A stretch of 64,000 bases of DNA from DAIDKA01 sp963726995 (lineage in GTDB: Bacteria > Pseudomonadota > Gammaproteobacteria > Steroidobacterales > Steroidobacteraceae), in the NCBI GenBank assembly GCA_963726995.1, contig CAVSEP010000006.1, positions 744,001 to 808,000 of the forward strand. The letters are read 5' to 3'. Below, one piece after another: positions 54,301-62,977 of the stretch. The notes beneath the pieces were generated by a model. That model saw nothing but the letters and a program-made list of their open reading frames with translations. It did no database searches and had not been told where the DNA came from. Positions within the stretch are counted from its first letter, which is position 1. Each line of letters starts with the position of its first letter. The position numbers and the translations under genes were made by a program.

Positions 54301-56355
54301 CGCCTGAACTACCTGCGCGGCGATACCAGCAATGAACTGACCAATGCGACCTCGCCGTGCCCGCAATACGTCGCGCCGACGACGGGTTCCTCGCCCACGC
54401 CCGGCACACCCTGCTTCCGGCCCCGCGACAGCATCCTGGGCGACATCGTCGACTCCAGCCCCGTGTGGGTGGGGCCGCCGCAGCTGCCGTACTCGGCCGT
54501 CTGGCACGACAAGCTGTACTCCAGCGGCTCGAATCCGGAATCCGTGTCGGGCGCGCAAAGCTACCAGGCGTTCATCGCGGCGGAGCAGACCCGCACCAAC
54601 GTGGTGTATGTCGGCGCCAACGACGGCATGCTGCACGGCTTCCGTTCGGGCTCCTTCAACTCCAGCGGCGTCTTCGACAGCAGCGGCACCGGCGCTCCGA
54701 ATGACGGCCAGGAGGTGGTGGCGTACGTGCCGGGCGCCGTGCTCCAGAGTGCCTCCAACGGCAGCACCGCAGGCTGCGCCAGCAATCCCATGGCGAGCAC
54801 TCTGTCGACGACGCAGAACATCCATGGCGTGAGCCCGGACCCGAGCGGCAGCACTTCGGGATGTACCGCGCCCTCGCTCGACTATTCGAATCAGAACTAC
54901 GGCCACAACTTCTTCGTGGATGCCACGCCGGGCACCGGCGATCTGTTCTACAACAATGCCTGGCACACCTGGCTGGTCGGCGGACTGGGCGCCGGCGGCG
55001 CGGCCATCTACGCGCTCGATGTGACCAATCCCGGCACCGGCTCGGCCAACAATTTCACCGAGGCGAACGCGGCGCAGCTGGTGATCGGGGAGTGGACGCC
55101 GGCGAACATCGTCTGCGTCGGCGACATCTCCGGCAATCAGTGCTCGACCAAGCTCGGCAACAGCTACGGCACGCCCATCATCCGTCGGCTGCACGATGGC
55201 CGCTGGGCGCTCATCTTCGGCAACGGCCTGGGCAGTGCCTCGGGTGATGCGGGCATCTTCGTGATGACCCTGAGCGGGTTCAACGGCACGACCCAGCTGC
55301 CGATCATGACGACCTACTATCTGTCCACGGCAACCGGCTCCAGCGGTTCACCGAACGGCATCTCGTACGTCACCAGCGCCGACCTGGACGGCGATCACGT
55401 GACGGACTATGTGTACGCGGGTGACCTGCAGGGCAACGTGTGGCGCTTCGACCTGACGAGCCAGACGGAGAGCAGCTGGGCCGTGACGCCGGGCGCACTG
55501 TTCAAAACGCCCTCCGGGCAGCCCATCACCACGGCGGTGACGGTGGCCTCCGGCTCCACGCCGGCCGGTGCGAACACCCTGATGATCGGCTTCGGTACCG
55601 GTCAGAAGAACGCGGTCACGAACCTGGCCGCGGTCAGCTACCAGTACAGCCAGCAGTCGCTGTACGGCGTGTGGGACTGGAACATGGGTACGACCACGGT
55701 GGGCTGGAACTCCCGTTCACCGACCCAGTACGCCTCGCTGACGACCTCAACGTCCAATCCGCCGCCGTATTCCTCGACGACGGCGCAGTCGCAGCTGGAG
55801 CAGATCACGGTGACCGCCAACACCGGCGCCTATGTCGCCAACGGCGTAAACCTGGGCGAGAACAGCGGCACGACCCAGACACCGGTGTGCTGGGCGGGAA
55901 CCCCGTCCTGCACCGGTTCGGCCGGACAGTACGGCTGGTACATGGACCTGCCGGGCTACCAGGCGGCCACCGGCAGCGCGGCGCAGACTTACGAGCAGAT
56001 CGTATTCAATCCGCTGGTGCTCGGGACGGCCTTCGTCGTGAACTCCACGATACCGGCCACCAATTCGACGACGCAGTGCAAGACCAACGTCGACCAGGGA
56101 TATACGTACGCCGTGTCGGTGATGAACGGGACCTACATTCCCAACTTCTTCACCGAATCGTCGGCCACCCAGTACCACGACAGCCAGGCGATCGCGGAGC
56201 AGACCGACGCCACGGGTACCTCCTTCCCGGTGACCACCGCGAACGGGCAGAACTGGCTGGTTTACCAGACCGTCGGTAACGCCCCCGCGGCGATGCAGGT
56301 GACGCTGCCGCCGAATTACCAGGGCCGCCGTCTGACCTGGGTGCAGCTGCGATGA
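51336..56355 (+). CDS. pilY1: PilY1-type pilus tip adhesin with lectin-like and Cys-rich modules, frameshifted
   Basis: Large secreted tip protein, about 1,670 codons. After a signal peptide (ending STALAQ) residues about 25-310 look like an L-type lectin fold (GADGISFYLLDG, and GAYLGLGIDEYGNFLNGK). About seven Cys-rich units with pattern YDSxLxxCVSCPxG follow. The C-terminal half is the conserved PilY1 beta-propeller, with DSSPVWVGPP, VVYVGANDGMLHGF, and the calcium loop DLDGDHVTD at 55381-55407 before YVYAGDLQGNVWRFDL. The usual N-terminal von Willebrand A domain is missing. Frame is lost by about five 1-base indels between 52873 and 53034, inside the Cys-rich array. The long second frame opens at 52933. 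Confidence 0.88.
52340..53289 (+). repeat. Cys-rich repeat array within pilY1
   Basis: About seven imperfect tandem units of 35-50 codons. The core is C-x-x-G-x-YDSxLxxCVSCPSG, followed by a Ser/Thr/Gly-rich loop and a closing PSCS or GSC. Examples are GAYDSALQKCVSCPSG and STFDGALGKCVSCPSG. The spacing recalls extracellular Cys-rich modules of the GCC2/GCC3 (ephrin-receptor-like) type. The DNA units are similar enough to challenge assembly, and the pilY1 frame breaks fall inside this array. Confidence 0.75.
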
Positions 56356-56366
56356 GGAGATCTGCA

Positions 56367-56849
56367 ATGGCTTACAGCCGCTTCGCCAGGCGCGCAGTCC
56401 GGGGCTTCACGCTCATCGAGCTGATGATCACCCTGGTGATCGCCACCATCCTGATCAGCATCGCCGTGCCGACCTATCAGTCGCAGATGCGCAAGTCGCG
56501 GCGCACGGAGGCGAAGGCCACGGCGCTGGATGCCGCGGCCCGCGAGGAGCGCTACTACGCCACGCAGAACACCTACACCGCCGATACCGGCCAGCTGGGC
56601 TATACCTCCGGCAGCGGTAGCTTTCCGTTCACCACCGGCACCTACTATGAGATCAGTTCGATCACGGTGACTGCGCCCACCGCGAACTCGACCGGCGTGA
56701 CCACCGGGTCGTTCACCATTACCGTGGATGCTCCCGCCGGCAGCCCGCAGCAGGCCGATACGGCCTGTCAGACCTTCGTGGTGACGCAGACGGGTGCCCG
56801 GACTGCCACCGGGACGGACGCGACACCGTCCACGACCTGCTGGCAGTAG
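56367..56849 (+). CDS. pilE: Type IV pilin-like protein PilE
   Basis: A 160-residue prepilin. The motif is VRGFTLIELMITLVIATILISIAVPTY, with cleavage after Gly and +5 Glu; the AREERYYATQNTYTAD segment that follows is typical of PilE minor pilins next to pilY1. ATG at 56367 has GAGGAGA six bases upstream; the earlier ATG at 56352 overlaps the pilY1 stop. A Cys pair near the C-terminus (TACQTF and TTCW) fits the pilin D-loop. Last gene of the operon. Confidence 0.9.
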   Translation: MAYSRFARRAVRGFTLIELMITLVIATILISIAVPTYQSQMRKSRRTEAKATALDAAAREERYYATQNTYTADTGQLGYTSGSGSFPFTTGTYYEISSITVTAPTANSTGVTTGSFTITVDAPAGSPQQADTACQTFVVTQTGARTATGTDATPSTTCWQ

Positions 56850-56865
56850 CCTTTGGGGCAGGTCG

Positions 56866-57747
56866 CTAGGTGCGCGGCCCGGCGTTGGTGAACAGCTCGG
56901 CCTTGAGCCGGAAGTCCGCGGAGATGTCCTCGTCGCCGTAGCCGCGCGCCACGAGTTCTGCATACTCGCCGAGCATGCGTTCCACCACCGGCAGGGCGAC
57001 ACCGAAGTGCGCGGCCATGTCGCGGCAGATCCTCAGGTCCTTGGCGTGCAGGCGCACGCGAAAGCCCGGCGGGAAGCTGCCGCGGATCATGTTCGGGGCG
57101 CGGTGCACGAAGTACCAGCTGCTGCCGGCACCCTTGCCCAGAGTCTCCACCAGCTTGTCCAGCGGCAGCTGGTGCGCCTGGGCGAAGGCCATGGCCTCGG
57201 CGACTGCCTGGATGATGCCGGCGCACATGATCTGGTTGGTGGCCTTGGCGGCCTGGCCGCTCCCGGTGCCGCCGAAGTGGGTGATGGTGCGCCCCAGGGC
57301 CGCGAGCACGGGTTGCGCGCGGGCAAAGGCCGCCGCCTCCCCGCCGCACATCATCGCCAGAGTGCCGTCCCGGGCGCCCTCGACGCCGCCACTGACCGGG
57401 CAGTCCAGGAACTGCACCTGCTGCTGCTGCAGGGTGGCCGCGGCGTGCTGGGCCGTCCCCGCGCTCACGGTCGAGCAGTCGATCACCAGCTGGCCCGCCT
57501 GAAGGCCGGGCACCATGGCCTCGATCACTTCCAGCACGTCGTTGTCCGCCGAGACGCACAGCACCAGCACCTCGCAGAGCTGCGCGAGCGCGGCCGGGGT
57601 GGTGGCGGCGATGCAGCCGCATTCGGCGGCGAGGGATTCGGATCGGGCGGTGGTCCGGTTCCAGACCCCGTGCAGCAGGCCCGCACGGTGCAGGCCGCGG
57701 GCCATATGGACGCCCATGGCGCCCAGGCCCAGGAAGCCGCAGCGCAT
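56866..57747 (-). CDS. Beta-hydroxyacid dehydrogenase (3-hydroxyisobutyrate dehydrogenase family)
   Basis: NAD(P)-dependent oxidoreductase of 293 residues. The Rossmann motif is CGFLGLGAMGVHMARGLHRAG, the substrate motif DCPVSGGVEGARDGTLAMMCGG, and the catalytic Lys lies in GSGQAAKATNQIMCAG. The exact substrate (3-hydroxyisobutyrate, tartronate semialdehyde, or a short aldehyde for GLYR-type members) is not decided by these motifs. Its ATG overlaps the stop of the DUF4124 gene; no valine-degradation genes are near. Confidence 0.88.
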   Translation of the reverse strand: MRCGFLGLGAMGVHMARGLHRAGLLHGVWNRTTARSESLAAECGCIAATTPAALAQLCEVLVLCVSADNDVLEVIEAMVPGLQAGQLVIDCSTVSAGTAQHAAATLQQQQVQFLDCPVSGGVEGARDGTLAMMCGGEAAAFARAQPVLAALGRTITHFGGTGSGQAAKATNQIMCAGIIQAVAEAMAFAQAHQLPLDKLVETLGKGAGSSWYFVHRAPNMIRGSFPPGFRVRLHAKDLRICRDMAAHFGVALPVVERMLGEYAELVARGYGDEDISADFRLKAELFTNAGPRT

Positions 57748-58205
57748 CAGCCGCCGGCAGCGCAGGCTTCGTCCATCGCCTGCTTGGTCTTTACGCGTTC
57801 GGCGTCAGCCTCCGCATCCGACATGAACTGGCGTTCGCCGTTCGGACCCGGATCGGCCTGCAGGACGCGGCGCGCATGGATGAGCTTGTCGTACTGGTCC
57901 TGCAGCCGCTTGCACTCCGCGGCGCGCGCGGCCGCCCGGTCGGCGTCGACGGCTTTTTGCGCAGCCTGTTTGGCGGCCGTATCGGCCGGCGTGTGATCAT
58001 TGGGAGCCCGGGCCGGTGCGGGCGCCGGAGGCGGGGCGTCGGCCTGGCCGGGGTTGGACTTGGAACCCTTGATCAGCGTCGCACCCGGGGACCACTGGTC
58101 GCTGTAGCGAACCTCGCCCTGCACATCCACCGATTTGTAGACATCGGCGTGGGCCGTAATGACGGCCGTGGCAAGGGCTGCCAGGGTGATTGAAATGCGG
58201 CGCAT
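57747..58205 (-). CDS. DUF4124 periplasmic protein
   Basis: A 152-residue secreted protein. The signal peptide (ISITLAALATAVITAHA) is followed by the DUF4124 strand pattern DVYKSVDVQGEVRYSDQWSPGA, then a Pro/Ala-rich linker and a charged helical C-terminus (AAKQAAQKAVDADRAAARAAEC). The function is unknown. It follows the amtB terminator, so it has its own promoter in the 100-base gap, and it is coupled to the dehydrogenase gene downstream. Confidence 0.85.
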   Translation of the reverse strand: MRRISITLAALATAVITAHADVYKSVDVQGEVRYSDQWSPGATLIKGSKSNPGQADAPPPAPAPARAPNDHTPADTAAKQAAQKAVDADRAAARAAECKRLQDQYDKLIHARRVLQADPGPNGERQFMSDAEADAERVKTKQAMDEACAAGG

Positions 58206-58300
58206 GAGGGGCCCTCCAGGTGCCCAGTGTAGCGCCGATCGTGCTACCGCAAACCTTGAACTCCGTCACATTCGCCGGTGTCGGGTTTGCGGGTACCCCA

Positions 58301-58341
58301 AAAACAAAACCCCGGTCTCACCTTAGGGAGGGACCGGGGTT
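58301..58341 (-). terminator. Intrinsic terminator of amtB
   Basis: On the minus strand a perfect 10-bp stem (AACCCCGGTC / GACCGGGGTT) with a 14-base loop is followed by TTTTGTTTTT. It lies about 43 bases after the amtB stop. Stem, loop and U-tract all fit a rho-independent terminator. Confidence 0.9.
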
Positions 58342-58383
58342 GAGTCAGCCGCGGTGGGGTCCCGCGGCTACTGCCAGGAGGGC

Positions 58384-59994
58384 CTAGTGACCGTAGGCCT
58401 TCTCGCCGTGGGTGCTGATATCCAGTCCCTCGCGCTCCTCCTCCTCGGTCACGCGGATACCCATCACGAACTTCAGGATACCGAAGCCGATGAGGGCCAC
58501 GACCGCGGTCCAGACCGCCACGATGGCGACGGCCTTGGCCTGGATCAGCAGCTGTGCGCCGATGCCGGGATAGCCGACCTTGCCGGTCACCCAGTCCTGC
58601 ACGCTGCCCGGGCCGCCCAGGCTGGGCGAGTTGAAGATACCCGTGGTCAGGGCGCCGAACGTGCCACCCAGAGCGTGCACGCCGAACACATCCAGCGCAT
58701 CGTCTGCGCGGATCATCTTCTTCAGGCCCGTGACGCCCCAGAAGCACACGACACCGACCCCGAGGCCGATGGCGAAGGCGCCCGGGATGCCGACGTTGCC
58801 GGCGGCCGGCGTGATCGCCACGAGGCCGGCGACGGCACCCGAAGCGGCACCCAGCATCGAGGGCTTGCCCTTGACCAGCCATTCAACGCCCATCCAGGAC
58901 AGCACGGCGCAGGCCGTGGCCAGGTAGGTGTTCATGAAGGCCAGTGCGGCAGAGCCGTTGGCTTCCAGCGCGGATCCGGCGTTGAAGCCGAACCAGCCGA
59001 ACCACAGCATCGAGGCGCCGATCATGGTCATGGTCAGGCTATGGGGAGCCATGGATTCCTTGCCGAGACCTAAGCGCTTGCCCAGCAGGATGGCGCCGAC
59101 GAGGCCCGCCACGCCGGAGTTGATGTGCACCACGGTGCCGCCGGCGAAGTCCAGGGCGCCCATCTGCCAGATGTAACCGGCATGTGCGTTCATCGCATCA
59201 GCCACGCCAGGGGCCGCGGTGTAGGCGTCCGGGCCTTCCCAGAACCACACCATGTGCGCGACCGGCAGGTAGGCGAAGGTGAACCAGAACACCAGGAACA
59301 CGAGGCAGGCGGAGAACTTGATGCGCTCCACCAGCGAGCCCAGGATCAGGCAGCAGGTGATGGCGGCGAAGGTCGCCTGGAAACCGACATACACGAGCTC
59401 ATTGAGCGGTACGCCCTTGTCGAAGGTGGCCGCATTGCTGAAGCTGCCGTCCGCCGGATTGAAGGTGCCGTTCAGGAACAGCCTACTCAAGCCGCCGATG
59501 AACGGATTCGGTCCTTCCGTGAAGGCCAGCGAGTAGCCGTACACGCACCACAGCACGGTGATCAGGGAGAAGCCCACGAACACCTGCATCAGCACCGACA
59601 GCATGTTCTTTTCGCGGACCAGGCCGCCGTAGAACAGCGCCAGGGCCGGAACCGACATGAACAGCACGAGGGCGGTGGAGGTCATCATCCACGCCATGTC
59701 GCCCTTGTTGGGGGTAGCGGGTGCCGCAGCGGCCGCCGGAGCGGAGCTGGCCGCCGCCGGAGCCGAGGAGTCCGGCGCGGACGCGGCGGGCGCCGAGGCT
59801 GCCGGGGCGGATCCGGCATCCGCGTAGCTGGCGCTGGGGGTGAGGCTGACCGCAGCAAAAGTCACTGTTGCCAGGGCCATCAACAAAGCCGACCGCCCAG
59901 TGACGGCACGGAACAGGGATCTCAAAGGGGTGCCCGCCTGCGCCAGCCGCTTGGGCTTGCCGGTGGGCCTGGAGGTCATTGGAGCGGTGAGCAT
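58384..59994 (-). CDS. amtB: Ammonium transporter AmtB
   Basis: Ammonium channel of 536 residues. ATG at 59994 has GGGAGAG upstream. A long N-terminal leader (about 60 residues, hydrophobic core LLMALATVTFAAVSLT) and an Ala/Ser/Pro-rich linker of about 40 residues precede the eleven-helix core, which starts GDMAWMMTSTALVLFMSVPAL. Family features are FYGGLVREKNMLSVLMQ, the pore His in GGTVVHINSGVAG and in FGVHALGGTFGAL, and the GlnK-binding C-terminal tail. No glnK gene is adjacent. A sigma-54 promoter and an NtrC-type site lie upstream, indicating induction by nitrogen limitation. Confidence 0.95.
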   Translation of the reverse strand: MLTAPMTSRPTGKPKRLAQAGTPLRSLFRAVTGRSALLMALATVTFAAVSLTPSASYADAGSAPAASAPAASAPDSSAPAAASSAPAAAAAPATPNKGDMAWMMTSTALVLFMSVPALALFYGGLVREKNMLSVLMQVFVGFSLITVLWCVYGYSLAFTEGPNPFIGGLSRLFLNGTFNPADGSFSNAATFDKGVPLNELVYVGFQATFAAITCCLILGSLVERIKFSACLVFLVFWFTFAYLPVAHMVWFWEGPDAYTAAPGVADAMNAHAGYIWQMGALDFAGGTVVHINSGVAGLVGAILLGKRLGLGKESMAPHSLTMTMIGASMLWFGWFGFNAGSALEANGSAALAFMNTYLATACAVLSWMGVEWLVKGKPSMLGAASGAVAGLVAITPAAGNVGIPGAFAIGLGVGVVCFWGVTGLKKMIRADDALDVFGVHALGGTFGALTTGIFNSPSLGGPGSVQDWVTGKVGYPGIGAQLLIQAKAVAIVAVWTAVVALIGFGILKFVMGIRVTEEEEREGLDISTHGEKAYGH

Positions 59995-60115
59995 GGTCTC
60001 TCCCGGTGTAGTTTCGTTTTCATAGGAATCCGCCAATCGAGCGTTCTTGCGCCAATTTTCCAAGCAGACACCGCGCCTCTTGCGCGGGTATGCTTTCGGC
60101 AGCGCGCTGGAAGGG

Positions 60116-60131
60116 TGCAGATTCCGTGCCA
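60116..60131 (-). promoter_or_regulatory. Sigma-54 promoter of amtB
   Basis: On the minus strand TGGCACG-N4-CTGC (60131 to 60117, then A) matches the -24/-12 consensus TGGCACG-N4-TTGC with one mismatch and the correct GG-to-GC spacing. The predicted start of transcription is near 60105, leaving a leader of about 110 bases before amtB. Confidence 0.82.
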
Positions 60132-60183
60132 CGAGAATTTCCTCCGGGAATTCGGCAGGTTACGAGGGTTTGGACCCCTGTTT

Positions 60184-60200
60184 TGCACCATTATGGAGCT
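60184..60200 (-). promoter_or_regulatory. NtrC-type enhancer site upstream of amtB
   Basis: The 17-base element TGCACC-ATTAT-GGAGCT agrees with the enteric NtrC site TGCACYAWWWTGGTGCA at 15 of 17 positions. It is centred about 87 bases upstream of the predicted sigma-54 start, a normal enhancer distance. The regulator itself is not in the window: the NtrX here lacks sigma-54 contacts. Confidence 0.7.
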
Positions 60201-60252
60201 CAGTTCGGGGTGCGTGCGTCAATCAGGGGCAACCAAAGGGGAGCTGGAGGAT

Positions 60253-60510
60253 ATGGAGTCATTACCGCTGAATGAGATTGCCAGACGGCTGCTGGAGAGT
60301 CTCCCGGCCGCGGTGCGCGGGGCGCAGGCCGACCTGGAGAACAATTTCCGGGTGGTCCTGCGCAGCACCCTGGGAAAGATGGATCTGGTCACCCGCGACG
60401 AGTTTGACGTGCAGACCAAGGTGCTGGAGCGCACCCGTGCCCGACTGGCGGTGCTCGAGGCGCGCCTGGTGCAGCTCGAGCAGGGCAGTGGGAGTGCCGG
60501 TTCGGCCTGA
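60253..60510 (+). CDS. ubiK: Ubiquinone biosynthesis accessory factor UbiK
   Basis: An 85-residue coiled-coil protein of the YqiC/BMFP family, which supports aerobic ubiquinone synthesis and associates with membranes. NEIARRLLESLPAAVRGAQADLENNFR and LVTRDEFDVQTKVLERTRARLAVLEARL align well with E. coli UbiK. ATG at 60253 gives the expected length, although GGAGG is unusually close. Its stop overlaps the comM start (TGATG). Confidence 0.9.
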   Translation: MESLPLNEIARRLLESLPAAVRGAQADLENNFRVVLRSTLGKMDLVTRDEFDVQTKVLERTRARLAVLEARLVQLEQGSGSAGSA

Positions 60511-61852
60511 TGGGCATCGCGGCGACCCTATGCCGCGGGCAGCTCGGACTCACGGCGCCGCTGGTCCAGGTCGAGGTCAATCTGGGCGCGGGCCTGCCCG
60601 TATTCAGCATCGTGGGTCTGCCGGCCCCCGCCGTGAAGGAGAGCAAGGAGCGGGTCCGCGCCGCGCTGTGCAATTGTGGATTCGAATTCCCCGCGGGCCG
60701 GATCACCGTGAACCTGGCGCCCGCGGACCTGCCCAAGGAGGGCGGCCGGTTCGATCTGCCCATCGCCTTGGGGATTCTGCTGGCCTCGCGGCAGGTTCTG
60801 CAGGCGGATGCGGCAGACTCGGCGCCCCGGGAGTACTACGGCGAGCTGAGTTTGAGCGGCGAGTTGCTGCCGGTGCGGGGACTCACGCTGGCGGCTGCGC
60901 ATGCCGCGCGGGACGGCCATCGGATGATCGTGCCGTGGGCCAACGTGCCTGACGCCCGTATCGTGCGTCACGGCCAGGCGCAGGGCGCACGTACCCTGCT
61001 CGACGTATGCGCGCAGCTGCGCGGCAAGACCAGCGAGCCGCCGGCGGGGCGCCTGGCGGCCGGCACCCCCGGGCCCGAACCCGCATCGATGGACCTGGCC
61101 GACGTGCGCGGCCAGCAGTTTCCCAAGCGCGCACTCGTGATCGCGGCAGCCCGCGGGCGCTACCGGGTGAGGTCAGCCTCGCGCATCGCGGCGTGCTGTT
61201 CCTGGATGAGTTGCCGGAGTTCGACCGGCGCGTGCTCGAGGGCCTGCGCGAGCCGCTGGAGAACCGCACGGTGATGGTCTCGCGTTCGCGGGTGCAGGCA
61301 CAGTATCCGGCGGCGTTCCGGCTCATCGCCGCCATGAACCCCTGTCCGTGCGGGCATCGGGGTGAATCCAGCGGCCGATGTCGCTGCACGCCCGGCCAGG
61401 TCGCCGCCTTCCGCGCCCGGATCTCCGGCCCGTTGCTTGATCGCATCGATCTGTTCATCGAGGTGCCGCGCGTGCCGTTGGCGGATATCGGCGCATGCCA
61501 CGCCGCGCGCGGCGCGCCGATGACGGCGGCCGCGTCGCTGACCTCCGGCACCGCCGCGGCGAGCGTCGCCTGCGCCCGCCAGCGGCAGCTGCGCCGCGAT
61601 GGCTGCCTCAACGGGGAGCTGTCGTCCTCACAGCTCCAGGCGCGGGTGCGGCCGACGCGTACTGCAGCCTTGTTGCTCGAGCAGGTGTTCGAACGCCTCG
61701 GGTTGACGGCGCGCTCCTACCAGCGCGTGCTGCGCGTCGTGCTCACCATTGCAGACCTCGCGGACAGCGAGGCGATCGAGGCCGCCCACGTCGCCGAAGC
61801 CGTGCAGCTGCGGCGCGCCGCCGATGATTTCAGTTGCGCGCCTGCGCGCTGA
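60510..61852 (+). pseudogene. comM: ComM (YifB) helicase with internal deletion removing Walker A
   Basis: ComM is a hexameric AAA+ helicase that promotes branch migration during natural transformation, normally about 500 residues. Here the N-terminal domain is normal (LVQVEVNLGAGLPVFSIVGLP through DLADVRGQQFPKRALVIAAARG). At about 61160 the frame jumps to PGEVSLAHRGVLFLDELPEF. About 80 codons are missing: the whole Walker A segment (GPPGTGKT) and the conserved FRAPHHTAS block. The junction also shifts frame, so translation of the first part ends at 61274. The rest is intact (AAMNPCPCG, RISGPLLDRIDL, and helical tail). As read here the gene cannot yield a working ATPase. Confidence 0.88.
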
Positions 61853-62540
61853 GGGATTCCGGCACCTTGCCGTAGCGGCGCTGCCGGCGCGAAAACTCCG
61901 CGAGCGCGCCTTCGAGATCGGCCGCCGCGAAATCGGGCCACGGCAGCTGCGTGAAATACAGTTCGGCGTACGCACACTCCCACAGCAGAAAATCGCTCAG
62001 GCGTTGATCGCCGCCGGTGCGGATCAGCAGATCCACGTCCGGTGCCGGCGCCGAATGGTTCACCGCATTCAGGCGCGACCGGAACTGTGTGAACTCATCG
62101 GGGCAAGTGTCGGGCGCGGCGCCCTCGGCGGCGGCCCTGAGGATGCTGCCACGGGCCGAATAGTCCACCGCGATGCGCAGGTGCAGGCCGCTGCAATGCG
62201 CGGTCTGCTGCTCGCTGTCCTGCACCGCGCGCAGCAGCGCCGGTCCCAGCCGGTCGCGACGCCCGATGATGTTCAGCCGCACCTGGTGGTCGATGCAGCG
62301 CCGTGTTTCGGTCAGCAGGTAACGCCGGAACAGCTTCAGCAGCGCGGCAACTTCGCGCGGCGGCCGGCCCCAGTTGTCGCAGGAAAAGGCATATAGCGTG
62401 AGGGTGCCGACGGCGCTGGCCGCGGCGGCCTCGACGATGCGGCGCACGTTGCGCGCGCCCGCCATATGGCCGGCGGTTCGCGGCAGCCCGCGCCGAGCCG
62501 CCCAGCGCCCGTTGCCGTCCATGATGATCGCCACGTGCAT
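61830..62540 (-). CDS. Cis-prenyltransferase (UppS-like)
   Basis: A 236-residue isoprenyl diphosphate synthase. Motifs are HVAIIMDGNGRWAARRGLPRTAGH with the catalytic Asp, LTLYAFSCDNWGRP (usually SxENW), and IRTGGDQRLSDFLLWECAYAEL (usually RTGGExRLSNF). These conservative changes and the position away from frr, cdsA and dxr suggest a second, specialised enzyme rather than the housekeeping UppS. ATG at 62540 starts HVAIIM; a TTG three codons earlier is possible. It follows the winged-helix gene and overlaps the 3' end of convergent comM. Confidence 0.87.
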   Translation of the reverse strand: MHVAIIMDGNGRWAARRGLPRTAGHMAGARNVRRIVEAAAASAVGTLTLYAFSCDNWGRPPREVAALLKLFRRYLLTETRRCIDHQVRLNIIGRRDRLGPALLRAVQDSEQQTAHCSGLHLRIAVDYSARGSILRAAAEGAAPDTCPDEFTQFRSRLNAVNHSAPAPDVDLLIRTGGDQRLSDFLLWECAYAELYFTQLPWPDFAAADLEGALAEFSRRQRRYGKVPESLSAQARN

Positions 62541-62600
62541 AGCGGTCAAAGAGTACTCTACATCACAAAGCCAGTGAACGGAAAAAGGCCATCTTGTGAG

Positions 62601-62977
62601 CTATGCACGCCGGGTCGCCCGGATGACGGCCTCGATGTGCTGCAGGTAGCGCTCCAGGGCCTTGCGCCCCGCCCCGGTGAGCCGGTAATCGGTCCGCGGC
62701 CGGCGTTCCTCGAAGGTCTTCCGGCAGGCGATGTAGCCGGCATCCTCGAGCTTGCGCGCGTGGGCGCCGAGATTGCCGTCGGTGACCGCGAACAGCGCCT
62801 TGAGGTCATTGAAGGAAAGCTGCTCGTTGACGGCCAGCGCACTCATGATACCCAAGCGCACGCGTCCGTAGATCAGCCGGTCGAAGCGCTCATCCTCGAT
62901 CGCGCCGCGCTTTGCCGGCGCCGCGGGGGCGTGACGATGGCCACTCCGGCACGCCGGGCATTGGTCCGGCCGCTCAT
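62601..62977 (-). pseudogene. Winged-helix transcriptional regulator, apparent frameshift near the N-terminus
   Basis: Small MarR/PadR-like DNA-binding protein: RLGIMSALAVNEQLSFNDLKALF, then VTDGNLGAHARKLEDAGYI and RRPRTDYRLTGAGRKALERYL. The domain begins earlier, at RFDRLIYGRV, but that stretch has no in-frame ATG, GTG or TTG. An ATG overlapping the stop of the upstream membrane-protein gene (62974-62977) opens in another frame. Adding one base to the five-G run at 62925-62929 joins the two into a protein of about 125 residues. Otherwise a GTG at 62861 would give only 86 residues and lose the first helix. These regulators are usually paired with such a membrane protein. Confidence 0.72.
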
